Assembly (NCBI RefSeq): GCF_943192905.1
Contig: NZ_CALPCC010000017.1
Location: forward strand, 1 to 55,302
Direction: 5' to 3'
DNA from: Adlercreutzia murintestinalis
GTDB taxonomy: Bacteria; Actinomycetota; Coriobacteriia; Coriobacteriales; Eggerthellaceae
Length of the DNA stretch: 55,302 nucleotides
Made by a program: the position numbers and the translations under genes
Part shown: positions 17,314 to 26,288 of the stretch, piece by piece
How the letters are laid out: each line of letters opens with the position of its first letter
How positions within the stretch are numbered: the first letter of the stretch is position 1
Notes under the pieces: model-generated
Database searches by the model: none
Seen by the model: only the letters and a program-made list of their open reading frames with translations
Told to the model about the DNA's origin: nothing

Positions 17314-17372
17314 GGCGCAGCGACATCGCGCGCAGATGCACATGAGGGATATTCGCGTGCGGGCGCTTTTAT

Positions 17373-17378
17373 GATACT
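17373..17378 (+). promoter_or_regulatory. Possible -10 box upstream of the SepIVA-like gene
   Basis: GATACT about 67 bases before the start codon; the -35 region is poor. It could give the SepIVA-yceD-rpmE run a promoter separate from the surface genes. Confidence 0.3.
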
Positions 17379-17445
17379 ATTTGCAGATATGCCTGATGCT
17401 TGGGCTGGCAAAGCATGCCATTAAAACGAACCAGGGAGAACGAAG

Positions 17446-17916
17446 ATGGACGAAACCGGAGTATTGGGTCTTCTTGAAGAGCTTTCGATCTTGCTCGAAG
17501 ACTCGAAGACGGTGTTCGGCAAGAGCAACATGCGCCAGGTGGATATCACTGCGGCGTTTGAGATAATGGATGAGATACGCGACCTGTTTCCGAGCGAATT
17601 CGCGCAGGCGCGTCAGATCGTGCGCGAACGTCAGGCGCTCCTTGATGATGCGGAGGCAGAGGCGAATCGCCTGATCGAGGATGCGCGCAGTCAGGCAATG
17701 ACCATCGCGAGCGAGCAGGAGATCGTGCGCATATCGCAGCAGCAAGCGGAAGCCATCATGGCCGACGCGCGTGAGCTCGAACGCGAAACGCGCGCTGGCG
17801 CAGAGGATTATGCCGATGAGGTGTTCGGGCATGTGGAGCAAAGCCTTGATAATGTGCTCGGTCAGGTGCGTCGCGTGCGCGATCGCCTGAATCAGAACAG
17901 CACGGTGCCGCGCTAG
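17446..17916 (+). CDS. DivIVA/SepIVA-like coiled-coil protein
   Basis: 156 residues. Most of it is charged helix with coiled-coil heptads from about residue 35 to 150, rich in Ala, Glu, Arg and Gln. The start MDETGVLGLLEELSILLED resembles the N terminus of actinobacterial SepIVA/DivIVA-type septation factors. In mycobacteria sepIVA lies between coaD and the yceD gene. Here it directly precedes yceD, which supports the assignment. The role is inferred to be in cell-envelope growth or division; ATP synthase b-subunit-like proteins share the same low-complexity helix. Confidence 0.7.
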   Translation: MDETGVLGLLEELSILLEDSKTVFGKSNMRQVDITAAFEIMDEIRDLFPSEFAQARQIVRERQALLDDAEAEANRLIEDARSQAMTIASEQEIVRISQQQAEAIMADARELERETRAGAEDYADEVFGHVEQSLDNVLGQVRRVRDRLNQNSTVPR

Positions 17917-18458
17917 TGCTCCCATCCATCTTCATACACATACCGAAGGATCTGTTCGAGCCCGCAGCGACGCGCTCTTTCGAAGGAGCGGCGCACGGGT
18001 TCGAATTGCGTTTGGGCGCTGATGAATACACGTTCGAGCCGCCGGTTACGTGGAGCGTTGAGGTGACGAACACCGGTGGAGCCTTGTTGGTAACGGGCAG
18101 CGCGGCTGCATGCTGCTGCTGTGCGTGCGCGCGTTGTTTGGAGAGCGCTGAATACGAGCTGGAAGGTCAGATCGAGGGCTATTTCCTGATTCCGGGCGAA
18201 GAGGCCGAGGTGGACGATCTGGAGGCGGATGAGTTCGACGCGCTTCCGGCCGACCATCGCATCGATCTGGCGCCGCTCATCCAAGCCGCGCTGGTGTTGG
18301 AAGTTCCGCGCGTGCCGCTCTGCACCGACGATTGCGCAGGGCTCTGTCCGGTCTGCGGGCAGAATCTGAACGAAGGTGTGTGCACCTGCGTTCAAGAAGA
18401 GTCGGACGCTCCTGTCAACCCCTTCGCGGTGCTCAAGGATCTCACGTTCGATGACTGA
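17916..18458 (+). CDS. YceD/DUF177 family protein
   Basis: 180 residues. The C-terminal half has the four-cysteine YceD signature (CTDDCAGLCPVCGQNLN near residues 131-147, with further cysteines in GVCTC). Members are linked genetically to large-subunit rRNA or r-protein assembly and usually precede rpmF. Here the following r-protein gene is rpmE. An unusual Cys run (ACCCCACARC, about 67-76) sits where the family has a CxRC pair. The GTG start overlaps the previous stop (TAGTG) with no clear Shine-Dalgarno, so translation is probably coupled. Confidence 0.85.
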   Translation: MLPSIFIHIPKDLFEPAATRSFEGAAHGFELRLGADEYTFEPPVTWSVEVTNTGGALLVTGSAAACCCCACARCLESAEYELEGQIEGYFLIPGEEAEVDDLEADEFDALPADHRIDLAPLIQAALVLEVPRVPLCTDDCAGLCPVCGQNLNEGVCTCVQEESDAPVNPFAVLKDLTFDD

Positions 18459-18499
18459 GGGACAGCATGCCATCAGGTGTTCGGATAGCCCAGCATTTC

Positions 18500-18529
18500 T
18501 CGTCACAGATGCGTTCTTTGTGCTAAACT
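18500..18529 (+). promoter_or_regulatory. Candidate promoter of rpmE
   Basis: TCGTCA (18500-18505) and TAAACT (18524-18529) are 18 bases apart and about 55 bases before rpmE. Both are 4-5 of 6 matches to consensus. Confidence 0.4.
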
Positions 18530-18545
18530 TACCAAGTTTGCTCAA

Positions 18546-18566
18546 GCCTTGGTCGGAAACCAAGGC
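18546..18566 (+). promoter_or_regulatory. Leader hairpin of rpmE
   Basis: A perfect 8-bp stem, GCCTTGGT with ACCAAGGC, has the loop CGGAA. It ends 6 bases before the AGGAG ribosome site of rpmE. Its position suits autoregulation by L31; r-protein leaders for L31 have been proposed in several phyla. Confidence 0.5.
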
Positions 18567-18583
18567 GCCGAAAAGGAGATACC

Positions 18584-19033
18584 ATGAAACCTGAGATCCA
18601 TCCTGATTATATGGAATGCACGGTGAAGTGTAGCTGCGGCAACACGTTCACTACGCGCGCTACCAAGCCCGAGATTCGCTTGGATATCTGCAACGTATGC
18701 CATCCTTTCTATACCGGTACCCAGAAGCTCATCGACTCCGGTGGACGCGTTCAGCGCTTCGCCGATCGCTTCGGCAATGCAACCGATACCGTTGCCAGCC
18801 GCGAGGCCGCTCGCAAGGCCGAGCGCGCAGCGAAGGCTGCCGAGAAAGAGGCTGCTCGCAAGGCCGAGCGTGAAGCGAAGGCCAAGGCCAAGGAAGAGCG
18901 TGCGGCCAAATATGCCGCCGAGGCTGAGCGCGCAGCGAAGCGCGAGCAGCAGGCTGCTGATGCGGCCGCTGAGGAAGTTGCAGCTGACGCTGCCGCCGAG
19001 GTGGCCGAAGGCGAGCAGGCTGCCGCTGAGTAG
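18584..19033 (+). CDS. rpmE: 50S ribosomal protein L31 with long charged C-terminal tail
   Basis: 149 residues, about twice the usual length. Residues 1-70 are a complete zinc-type L31: Cys16, Cys18, Cys36 and Cys39 form the site, and [20 protein letters not shown] is typical. Residues 71-149 are an Ala/Lys/Glu/Arg-rich tail predicted as a single helix that becomes acidic at its end. There is no frameshift or separate start, so the tail belongs to the protein. AAGGAG precedes the ATG. Confidence 0.95.
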   Translation: MKPEIHPDYMECTVKCSCGNTFTTRATKPEIRLDICNVCHPFYTGTQKLIDSGGRVQRFADRFGNATDTVASREAARKAERAAKAAEKEAARKAEREAKAKAKEERAAKYAAEAERAAKREQQAADAAAEEVAADAAAEVAEGEQAAAE

Positions 19034-19058
19034 CCTTGCATCTTCGCAGAGAACTGTC

Positions 19059-19091
19059 AGGCGGTCTGCTGAGCGGGCCGCCTTTCTTTTT
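19059..19091 (+). terminator. Intrinsic terminator after rpmE
   Basis: AGGCGG pairs with CCGCCT around a partly paired GC-rich interior, followed by TTCTTTTT. Confidence 0.8.
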
Positions 19092-19119
19092 GTTGAAACC
19101 TGTTTGAAACATGCCTCGC

Positions 19120-19125
19120 TATAAT
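19120..19125 (+). promoter_or_regulatory. -10 box of glnA
   Basis: A perfect TATAAT 31 bases before the glnA start. TTGAAA motifs at 19093 and 19104 are at non-standard spacing (21 and 10 bases), so the promoter may depend on an activator. Confidence 0.5.
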
Positions 19126-19155
19126 GGCCGCAAGAAACGCGAAGGAGGGAGCAGC

Positions 19156-20517
19156 ATGGACGAGAGCGGGTCGACCCGATTGAACCCAGAGCAGGATTTC
19201 GTGCTCAAGACGGTGGAAAGCCGTGGTGTGCACTTCGTGCGATGCTGGTTTTCCGATGTGCTGGGAAACATGAAATCCTTCGCGATGGTGCCCGGTGAGT
19301 TAGAGGGTGCGTTCGCGCGCGGCATGGGCTTCGACGGAAGCTGCATCGAGGGCTTTTCGCGCACTCAGGAAAGCGATATGCTGGCGTTTCCTCTGGCATC
19401 AACCTTTCAAGTGCTGCCGTGGCGTCCGCAAACCGATGCGGTGGCTCGTATGTTTTGCCGTATCTGCACGCCCGCTGGCACGCCTTTTGAAGGAGACCCG
19501 CGCCAGGTGCTCGCCCGTATGGTCGAGCGCGCGGCCGACCTGGGATTCATGGTGAACGTTGGTGCCGATATTGAGTTCTTCTACTTCAAGGACGCGCAGG
19601 GCACCGAGGTGCTCGATCGGGGCAGCTACTTCGATCTGACCTCGCTTGACTATGCAAGCGATCTGCGCCGCGATACGGTGCTCGCTCTTGAGAAGATGGG
19701 CATTCCGGTGGAATACTCCCATCATGAGGTTGCGCCCTCTCAGCATGAGATCGACCTGCGCTACGCTGACGCCATGAGCATGGCCGATGCGGTGATGACC
19801 TATAAGCTGGTGGTGCGCGAGATCGCCTTGAAGCATGGCGTTCATGCGTCGTTCATGCCGAAACCCATGGCTGAACAACCCGGAAACGGCATGCATGTGC
19901 ACCTGAGCCTGACCAACAGCGAGGGCGAGAATGCGTTCTTCGACGATTCCGATCCATGGGGTTACTGTCTTTCGGACACGGCGAAGAGCTTCATTGCGGG
20001 CATTCTCGCACGCGCGCGCGAGTTGTGCTTGGTAACCAATCAATACGTGAACTCCTACAAGCGATTCTGTGGGGTGGGGCATGCGTCTTCGGCGCTCGTG
20101 TGGGCGCGCAACAACCGCTCTGCCATGGTGCGCATTCCGGGATACCGGCCGACCTCTGCTGAGGCGTGCCGCATCGAGGTGTGCAACCCGGATCCGGCGG
20201 CCAATCCCTATCTCGCGTTCGCGGCGCTGCTCGGAGCAGGACTGGCGGGCATTGAGGCAGGGCTTGTGCTATCCGAGCCCACCGAGCAGATCGATATGAC
20301 CGATATGAGCGCGCAGCAGCTGGACGCACAGGGTATTCGCTGTCTGCCGGAAACGCTCGGAGAGGCGGTGGATGAGTTCGCGGCGAGCGATCTGATGCGC
20401 TCGGTGCTCGGCGAGCATATTCATGGCTATCTGGTGGAGGCCAAGCGTGCGGAATGGGCCGCCTATCAGCAGATCGTGACGCCTTGGGAGCTCGATCGGT
20501 TCTTGGCGGTGCTGTGA
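19156..20517 (+). CDS. glnA: Glutamine synthetase, type I
   Basis: Cytosolic ATP-dependent enzyme that makes glutamine from glutamate and ammonia. Family motifs are GFDGSCIEGFSR (near residue 57), NVGADIEFFYF (near 134), HHEVAPSQHEIDLRY (near 193), PKPMAEQPGNGMHVHLSL (near 236) and RIPGYRPTS with RIEVCNPDPAANPYLAFAA (about 320-360). Length is 453, the shorter GSI-alpha class. I do not see the tyrosine adenylylation loop, so control by adenylylation is unlikely. GGAGGGAGC precedes the ATG. The orphan response regulator begins right after the stop and is a probable partner in nitrogen control. Confidence 0.95.
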   Translation: MDESGSTRLNPEQDFVLKTVESRGVHFVRCWFSDVLGNMKSFAMVPGELEGAFARGMGFDGSCIEGFSRTQESDMLAFPLASTFQVLPWRPQTDAVARMFCRICTPAGTPFEGDPRQVLARMVERAADLGFMVNVGADIEFFYFKDAQGTEVLDRGSYFDLTSLDYASDLRRDTVLALEKMGIPVEYSHHEVAPSQHEIDLRYADAMSMADAVMTYKLVVREIALKHGVHASFMPKPMAEQPGNGMHVHLSLTNSEGENAFFDDSDPWGYCLSDTAKSFIAGILARARELCLVTNQYVNSYKRFCGVGHASSALVWARNNRSAMVRIPGYRPTSAEACRIEVCNPDPAANPYLAFAALLGAGLAGIEAGLVLSEPTEQIDMTDMSAQQLDAQGIRCLPETLGEAVDEFAASDLMRSVLGEHIHGYLVEAKRAEWAAYQQIVTPWELDRFLAVL

Positions 20518-21192
20518 ATGTCGGCGAAGAAGGTCATATTCATAGCCGATTCGCTTGAGAATGCCCATCGGTTCCAGCAGGTGCTTTCGCAGATCGATGC
20601 CGAGGTGGTGGCTGGTTCGTCTGCTCAGGCGCTCGCGTTGGCGACACAGCATCCCGATTGCGACTTGGTCGTGTTTGAAGAAGCGCGCGCTGCGGTCTCG
20701 GTGCGCGAGCAGATGCAGACGCGCCTCGCTGAGGAGGGGCATGCTGCCCTTTTGATCGTAGTGGAGCCGGATCGCGTTGCGGAGCTTCACCTGCCCGTGC
20801 ATCTTCGCTGCGATTTCGTCCTGAGCGGTGCCGAGGTTGCTGAATGCATGGTGCGAGTGCGCCACCTGCTTTGGCCTGGCAGCGATACGGCTGCTGCCGA
20901 TATGGTCATGGTGGGTGCTTTGACGATCAATCTTGCAACGTATCAGGTGAAGGTGGGAGACCGTCCGCTCGATCTGACGTATCTGGAATATGCGCTGCTC
21001 GCATTTTTGGCAACGCATCCGAGCCGCACCTATTCTCGCGATGCATTGCTGCGACAGGTGTGGGGCTTTGATTATTATGGCGGAAGTCGTACGGTTGACG
21101 TCCATGTGCGCCGTATCCGCGCCAAGCTTGGGCCAGATCTAGCGCACAGGCTGCAAACCGTGCGCGGAGTCGGCTATCTGTGGAACGCATAG
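20518..21192 (+). CDS. Orphan atypical OmpR-family response regulator, GlnR-like
   Basis: 224 residues. The receiver-like domain (1-118) has lost the phosphorylation residues. The acidic pair is AD, the acceptor Asp position is Glu (CDLVVFEEA), the Thr/Ser is replaced (LLIVVEPD), and the conserved Lys is Ser (DFVLSGAE). The C-terminal winged helix (about 130-224) is intact, with TYLEYALLAFLATHP and the recognition segment SRTVDVHVRRIRAKLG. No kinase gene is adjacent. Direct coupling to glnA (TGA then ATG, no clear ribosome site) points to an actinobacterial GlnR-type nitrogen regulator that works without phosphorylation. The target genes are inferred. Confidence 0.85.
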   Translation: MSAKKVIFIADSLENAHRFQQVLSQIDAEVVAGSSAQALALATQHPDCDLVVFEEARAAVSVREQMQTRLAEEGHAALLIVVEPDRVAELHLPVHLRCDFVLSGAEVAECMVRVRHLLWPGSDTAAADMVMVGALTINLATYQVKVGDRPLDLTYLEYALLAFLATHPSRTYSRDALLRQVWGFDYYGGSRTVDVHVRRIRAKLGPDLAHRLQTVRGVGYLWNA

Positions 21193-21242
21193 TGGGGTAG
21201 AATCGTTTCCTAAGAGTACTCGCCGCACTTGAAGGATGTCCC

Positions 21243-23870
21243 ATGTCGAAGAAGGTCGCCGTGATCGACGGCAATTCCTTGATGCACCGCGCCTATCATG
21301 CTATTCAGACGCCCATGTCAGCTCCCGATGGCACGCCGACGAATGCGGTGTTCGGCTTCATGCAGATGCTGTGCAAGTTTGTGGAGACGGCGCATCCTGA
21401 TGCGCTCGTGTGCGCCTTCGATGCGGGAAAGCCGGAATTTCGCATGCAGGAGCTGCCAACGTATAAGGCGCAGCGGCCCCATATGGACGATGAGCTGCGT
21501 CGGCAGTTTCCGGTGGTCGAGAAACTGCTCGAGGCCATGCGCGTTCCCGTGGTGAAAGTGCCCGGGTGGGAAGGCGACGATATCTTGGGCACCGTAGCCG
21601 CGCGCGATGAGGCGCTGGGCTATCAGACCCTGCTGGTGACCGGAGATAAAGATGCCTGTCAGCTGGCTACGGAGCTGACGCATATCGTGACCACGAAGAA
21701 GGGAATCTCAGATGTGGCCATCATGGGCCCCGATGAGGTGATGGAAAAATACGGCGTCTCGCCTGCTCAATTCACGGACTTTTTGGGGCTGATGGGGGAT
21801 AAGTCGGACAATATCCCTGGCGTGACCGGGGTGGGGCCGAAGAGCGCTACCACGCTGCTCGAGAAGTACGGCACGATAGAGGGCATCTACGAGCACCTCG
21901 ACGAACTGCGCGGCAAGCAGCGCGAACGCCTTGAGGAAGAGCGCGACCTCGCTTTTCTGAGCCGCCAGATCGCCACGATCGTGACCGATCTCGATTTCCC
22001 GCTCGATCTTGAGAGCATCGTCTTTCCCGCTTTCGATGTGGGTGAGGTGGAAGCGGCGTTCAAGTCGTATTCGCTGATGAGCCCGCTGGCGCGCGTGCTC
22101 AGCATGGTGGGGGGAACGGCTACGGCCGATATGGTGGAGCTCGATCCGGGTCCTTTGCATGAGGGCGCCTCGGCGCAAGCGCTGCTCGAGCAGGCGCTCT
22201 CTTCGGGCGAGTGCTTGGGCATTGCGCTCGATGACTCGGGGCAGGATTCTCTGTTCGAGACGAGCTTGCAGGTGGCGGTGAGCACCTCCGAGGGGGTCGC
22301 GCTGTTCTCCGGTGCCGCTGCTGAGCATGCGCTGGTTGCCGTCATTCGCACGGCGCCGTTTTCGGTGCTCGACTCGAAGGAGATGGCGCAACGCGTCTAT
22401 CCGGCCGACTCCGCATGCGCAGCCTTGGTCGACGAGACTGACCTTGTCGCCATGCGCGCCTTCGATCTGGGCCTTGCCGCTTATGCGCTGAACTCCACTG
22501 TATCCGACTACACGCACGATCAGCTGGCGCAGCGCTATCTGGGGGGTATGCTCGAGACCTCTGACGACCAACGCGCGACCTTGGCGCAGAGCGCGTGCGC
22601 GTCGCGCCTGTTGGTGGAACCGCTGCGCCGCGCGTTGGCGGCGGATGGCTCTGAGGGCATCTATGAGCGAATCGACGTGCCGCTGGTGCCCGTTTTGCTC
22701 CAGATGGAGCGGTGCGGCATGGCGCTCGATTGCCAGCGCCTTGAAGAGATCGGGGAGTCCGCGCAGACCGAATTGACGGCGCTTGCCGAGAATATCTTCG
22801 CGCAGGCAGGCGAGTCCTTCAACATCGATTCGCCCAAGCAACTGGGCCATGTGCTCTTTGAGGTGATGGGCATCCCGCCGCTCAAGAAGAATCAGCGCGG
22901 GTATTCGACCGATGCCACGGTGATGAAGGAGCTGGCGAAAACCTACGACATCGCGAACATGGTGCTTCGATATCGCGAACTGGCGAAGATTAAATCGACC
23001 TACATCGATCAACTGCCGCGCATGCGGGCAACGGACGGGCGCGTCCATACCGCCTTCCACGAGACCGTAACGGCCACCGGGCGTCTCTCGTCATCGAACC
23101 CCAACCTCCAAAACATTCCCGTGCGCACCGACTTCGGGCGACAGATCCGCGCGTGCTTCGTGCCATTGCGCGCGGGCGAGGTGTTTCTGTCCGCCGATTA
23201 TTCGCAGATCGAGCTGCGGCTGTTGGCTCACCTTTCAGGCGATGAGCACCTGATCGCCGCCTTCCGCAGCGGAGAGGATTTCCATACCAATACGGCAGCC
23301 CGCGTCTTCGGCATGGCGCCCGCGGAGGTAACGCCGCAGCTGCGCAGTCGGGCGAAGGCGGTTAATTTCGGCATCGTGTATGGGCAGCAGGCCTTCGGGT
23401 TGTCGCAGAGCTTGGACATCCCCATGGATGAGGCGCGCGCGATGATCGATCGCTATTTCGAAGCGTACCCGGGCGTGCGCGCGTTCTTGGATGAGACGGT
23501 GCGGCAGGCCTCGACCCGCGGGTTCGCCGAGACGCTCTTCGGGCGCAAGCGGCGCATTCCCGAGCTGACCATGAGCAACAAGCGAACGCGAGGCGTCGGC
23601 GAGCGCACAGCCATGAACCATCCGATGCAGGGAACCGCGGCCGATATCATCAAGCTAGCAATGATCGAGGTCAGCAAGCGGTTGGCTGCGGGAACGCTCG
23701 ATGCGCAGATGATGGTGCAGGTGCACGACGAGCTCGATTTCAGCGTAGCTGCCGATCAGGCTCAGCAGCTGGCTGATTTAGTGCAGGATGCCATGGAAAA
23801 CGTGGTGGAGTTGAAAGTGCCGCTCGTGGTGGACGTGTCGTGGGCGCAGACGTGGGCTGATGCCCATTAG
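21243..23870 (+). CDS. polA: DNA polymerase I
   Basis: 875 residues. The 5'-3' nuclease domain (1-290) has DGNSLMHRAYHA, GDKDACQL and GDKSDNIPGV. The middle 3'-5' exonuclease-like domain (about 295-480) lacks the catalytic acidic pair (the DTE position reads DDS), so proofreading is probably absent, as in other actinobacterial Pol I. The polymerase domain is intact: SADYSQIELRLLAHLSGDE (motif A), RAKAVNFGIVYGQQAFGL (motif B) and VQVHDELDF (motif C). AAGGA precedes the ATG. A TAGAAT at 21198-21203 may be its -10. Confidence 0.97.
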   Translation: MSKKVAVIDGNSLMHRAYHAIQTPMSAPDGTPTNAVFGFMQMLCKFVETAHPDALVCAFDAGKPEFRMQELPTYKAQRPHMDDELRRQFPVVEKLLEAMRVPVVKVPGWEGDDILGTVAARDEALGYQTLLVTGDKDACQLATELTHIVTTKKGISDVAIMGPDEVMEKYGVSPAQFTDFLGLMGDKSDNIPGVTGVGPKSATTLLEKYGTIEGIYEHLDELRGKQRERLEEERDLAFLSRQIATIVTDLDFPLDLESIVFPAFDVGEVEAAFKSYSLMSPLARVLSMVGGTATADMVELDPGPLHEGASAQALLEQALSSGECLGIALDDSGQDSLFETSLQVAVSTSEGVALFSGAAAEHALVAVIRTAPFSVLDSKEMAQRVYPADSACAALVDETDLVAMRAFDLGLAAYALNSTVSDYTHDQLAQRYLGGMLETSDDQRATLAQSACASRLLVEPLRRALAADGSEGIYERIDVPLVPVLLQMERCGMALDCQRLEEIGESAQTELTALAENIFAQAGESFNIDSPKQLGHVLFEVMGIPPLKKNQRGYSTDATVMKELAKTYDIANMVLRYRELAKIKSTYIDQLPRMRATDGRVHTAFHETVTATGRLSSSNPNLQNIPVRTDFGRQIRACFVPLRAGEVFLSADYSQIELRLLAHLSGDEHLIAAFRSGEDFHTNTAARVFGMAPAEVTPQLRSRAKAVNFGIVYGQQAFGLSQSLDIPMDEARAMIDRYFEAYPGVRAFLDETVRQASTRGFAETLFGRKRRIPELTMSNKRTRGVGERTAMNHPMQGTAADIIKLAMIEVSKRLAAGTLDAQMMVQVHDELDFSVAADQAQQLADLVQDAMENVVELKVPLVVDVSWAQTWADAH

Positions 23871-23882
23871 CAGAAATTGTTG

Positions 23883-23911
23883 TTGACGAGCGCAGGGGTC
23901 ATTGTTAAAGT
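23883..23911 (+). promoter_or_regulatory. Promoter of rplU-rpmA
   Basis: TTGACG, 17 bases, TAAAGT. This is a well-spaced promoter, with the start predicted about 30 bases before rplU. Confidence 0.75.
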
Positions 23912-23949
23912 AAATCCTTGCGTTTAAGGCATATACAAGGAGATTATCA

Positions 23950-24528
23950 ATGTACGCGATTGTTAAGACCGGCGGCAAGCAATACAAGGTGTGCCCCGGT
24001 GACAAGATCAACATCGAGAAGCTGCCCGCCGCGGTCGGTGACAAGGTGGTGCTTGACGCCATTTGCATCGTTGACGGCGAGAAGACCGAGCTCGACCCGC
24101 AGGTTGCTGCAAAGACTCCTGTGGAGGCGGTGGTGCTCGAGCAGTTCAAGGATAAGAAGAAGATCGTCTTCAAGTTCAAGAAGCGCAAGAACTACAAGCG
24201 TCTGCGCGGCCACCGTCAGGAGCTGACGCGCGTGCAGATCACGGCAGTGGGTTCCGAGAAGTTCGAGGCGCCCAAGCCGAAGAAGGCAGCTGCCAAGAAG
24301 GACGATGCGCAGGCCTCCGACAAGAAGCCCGCTGAGGCTCAGGCTGCAAAGACGGCTGAGAAGAGGACAGCCGAGAAGAAGCCAACAGCCAAGAAGGCCG
24401 CTGCTGCGAAGGACGATGCGGCAAAGACGTCGGCAACGAAGAAGCCTGCTGCGAAGAAAGAGGATGCCGAGAAGAAGCCTGCGTCCGCAAAGACGTCGGC
24501 AGCGGCTGAGAAAGCTGAGGAGGAGTAA
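23950..24528 (+). CDS. rplU: 50S ribosomal protein L21 with histone-like C-terminal tail
   Basis: 192 residues. Residues 1-103 are a complete L21 (MYAIVKTGGKQYKV at the start, RRxxYK-type KKRKNYKRLRGHRQ near 77-90). Residues 104-192 are almost only Lys, Ala, Glu, Asp, Ser and Thr in repeats such as KKPAEAQ, KKPTAKKAAAAK and KKPAAKKED. The tail resembles bacterial histone H1-like tails. It becomes acidic at the end (AEKAEEE). AAGGAGA precedes the ATG. rpmA follows after 3 bases. Confidence 0.95.
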   Translation: MYAIVKTGGKQYKVCPGDKINIEKLPAAVGDKVVLDAICIVDGEKTELDPQVAAKTPVEAVVLEQFKDKKKIVFKFKKRKNYKRLRGHRQELTRVQITAVGSEKFEAPKPKKAAAKKDDAQASDKKPAEAQAAKTAEKRTAEKKPTAKKAAAAKDDAAKTSATKKPAAKKEDAEKKPASAKTSAAAEKAEEE

Positions 24529-24531
24529 GAC

Positions 24532-24783
24532 ATGGCACACAAGAAAGGCCTCGGCTCTACCCGTAACGGTCGTGATTCCCAGGCAAAGCGCTTGGGCGTG
24601 AAGATGTTCGCCGGTCAAGCAGTGCGTACGGGCAACATCATCGTTCGCCAGCGCGGCACGCATTTCCATCCCGGCGAGAACGTGGGTCGTGGTAATGACG
24701 ACACGCTGTTCGCTCTGTGCGACGGGACGCTGAAATTCACGAAGGGTGACAAGCGCAAGGTGCATGTGATCCCTGCCGAGTAA
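24532..24783 (+). CDS. rpmA: 50S ribosomal protein L27
   Basis: 83 residues, with the conserved [16 protein letters not shown] start that reaches the peptidyl-transferase centre and the [13 protein letters not shown] segment. The N terminus begins directly at AHKK, without the cleavable extension found in many Firmicutes. GGAGGAG from the end of rplU serves as its ribosome site. Confidence 0.98.
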   Translation: MAHKKGLGSTRNGRDSQAKRLGVKMFAGQAVRTGNIIVRQRGTHFHPGENVGRGNDDTLFALCDGTLKFTKGDKRKVHVIPAE

Positions 24784-24827
24784 CCTGTGTGATCGTGGAG
24801 CGGCGCCGTCTTGGCGCTGCCCTATGA

Positions 24828-26285
<1,458 letters not shown>

Positions 26286-26288
26286 CGT

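Noticed and set aside
19585-20082. Long leftward open frames opposite glnA, fusA2, secA and other high-GC genes
   Set aside because: They mirror the codon pattern of the real genes, lack ribosome sites and encode Arg/His-rich nonsense.
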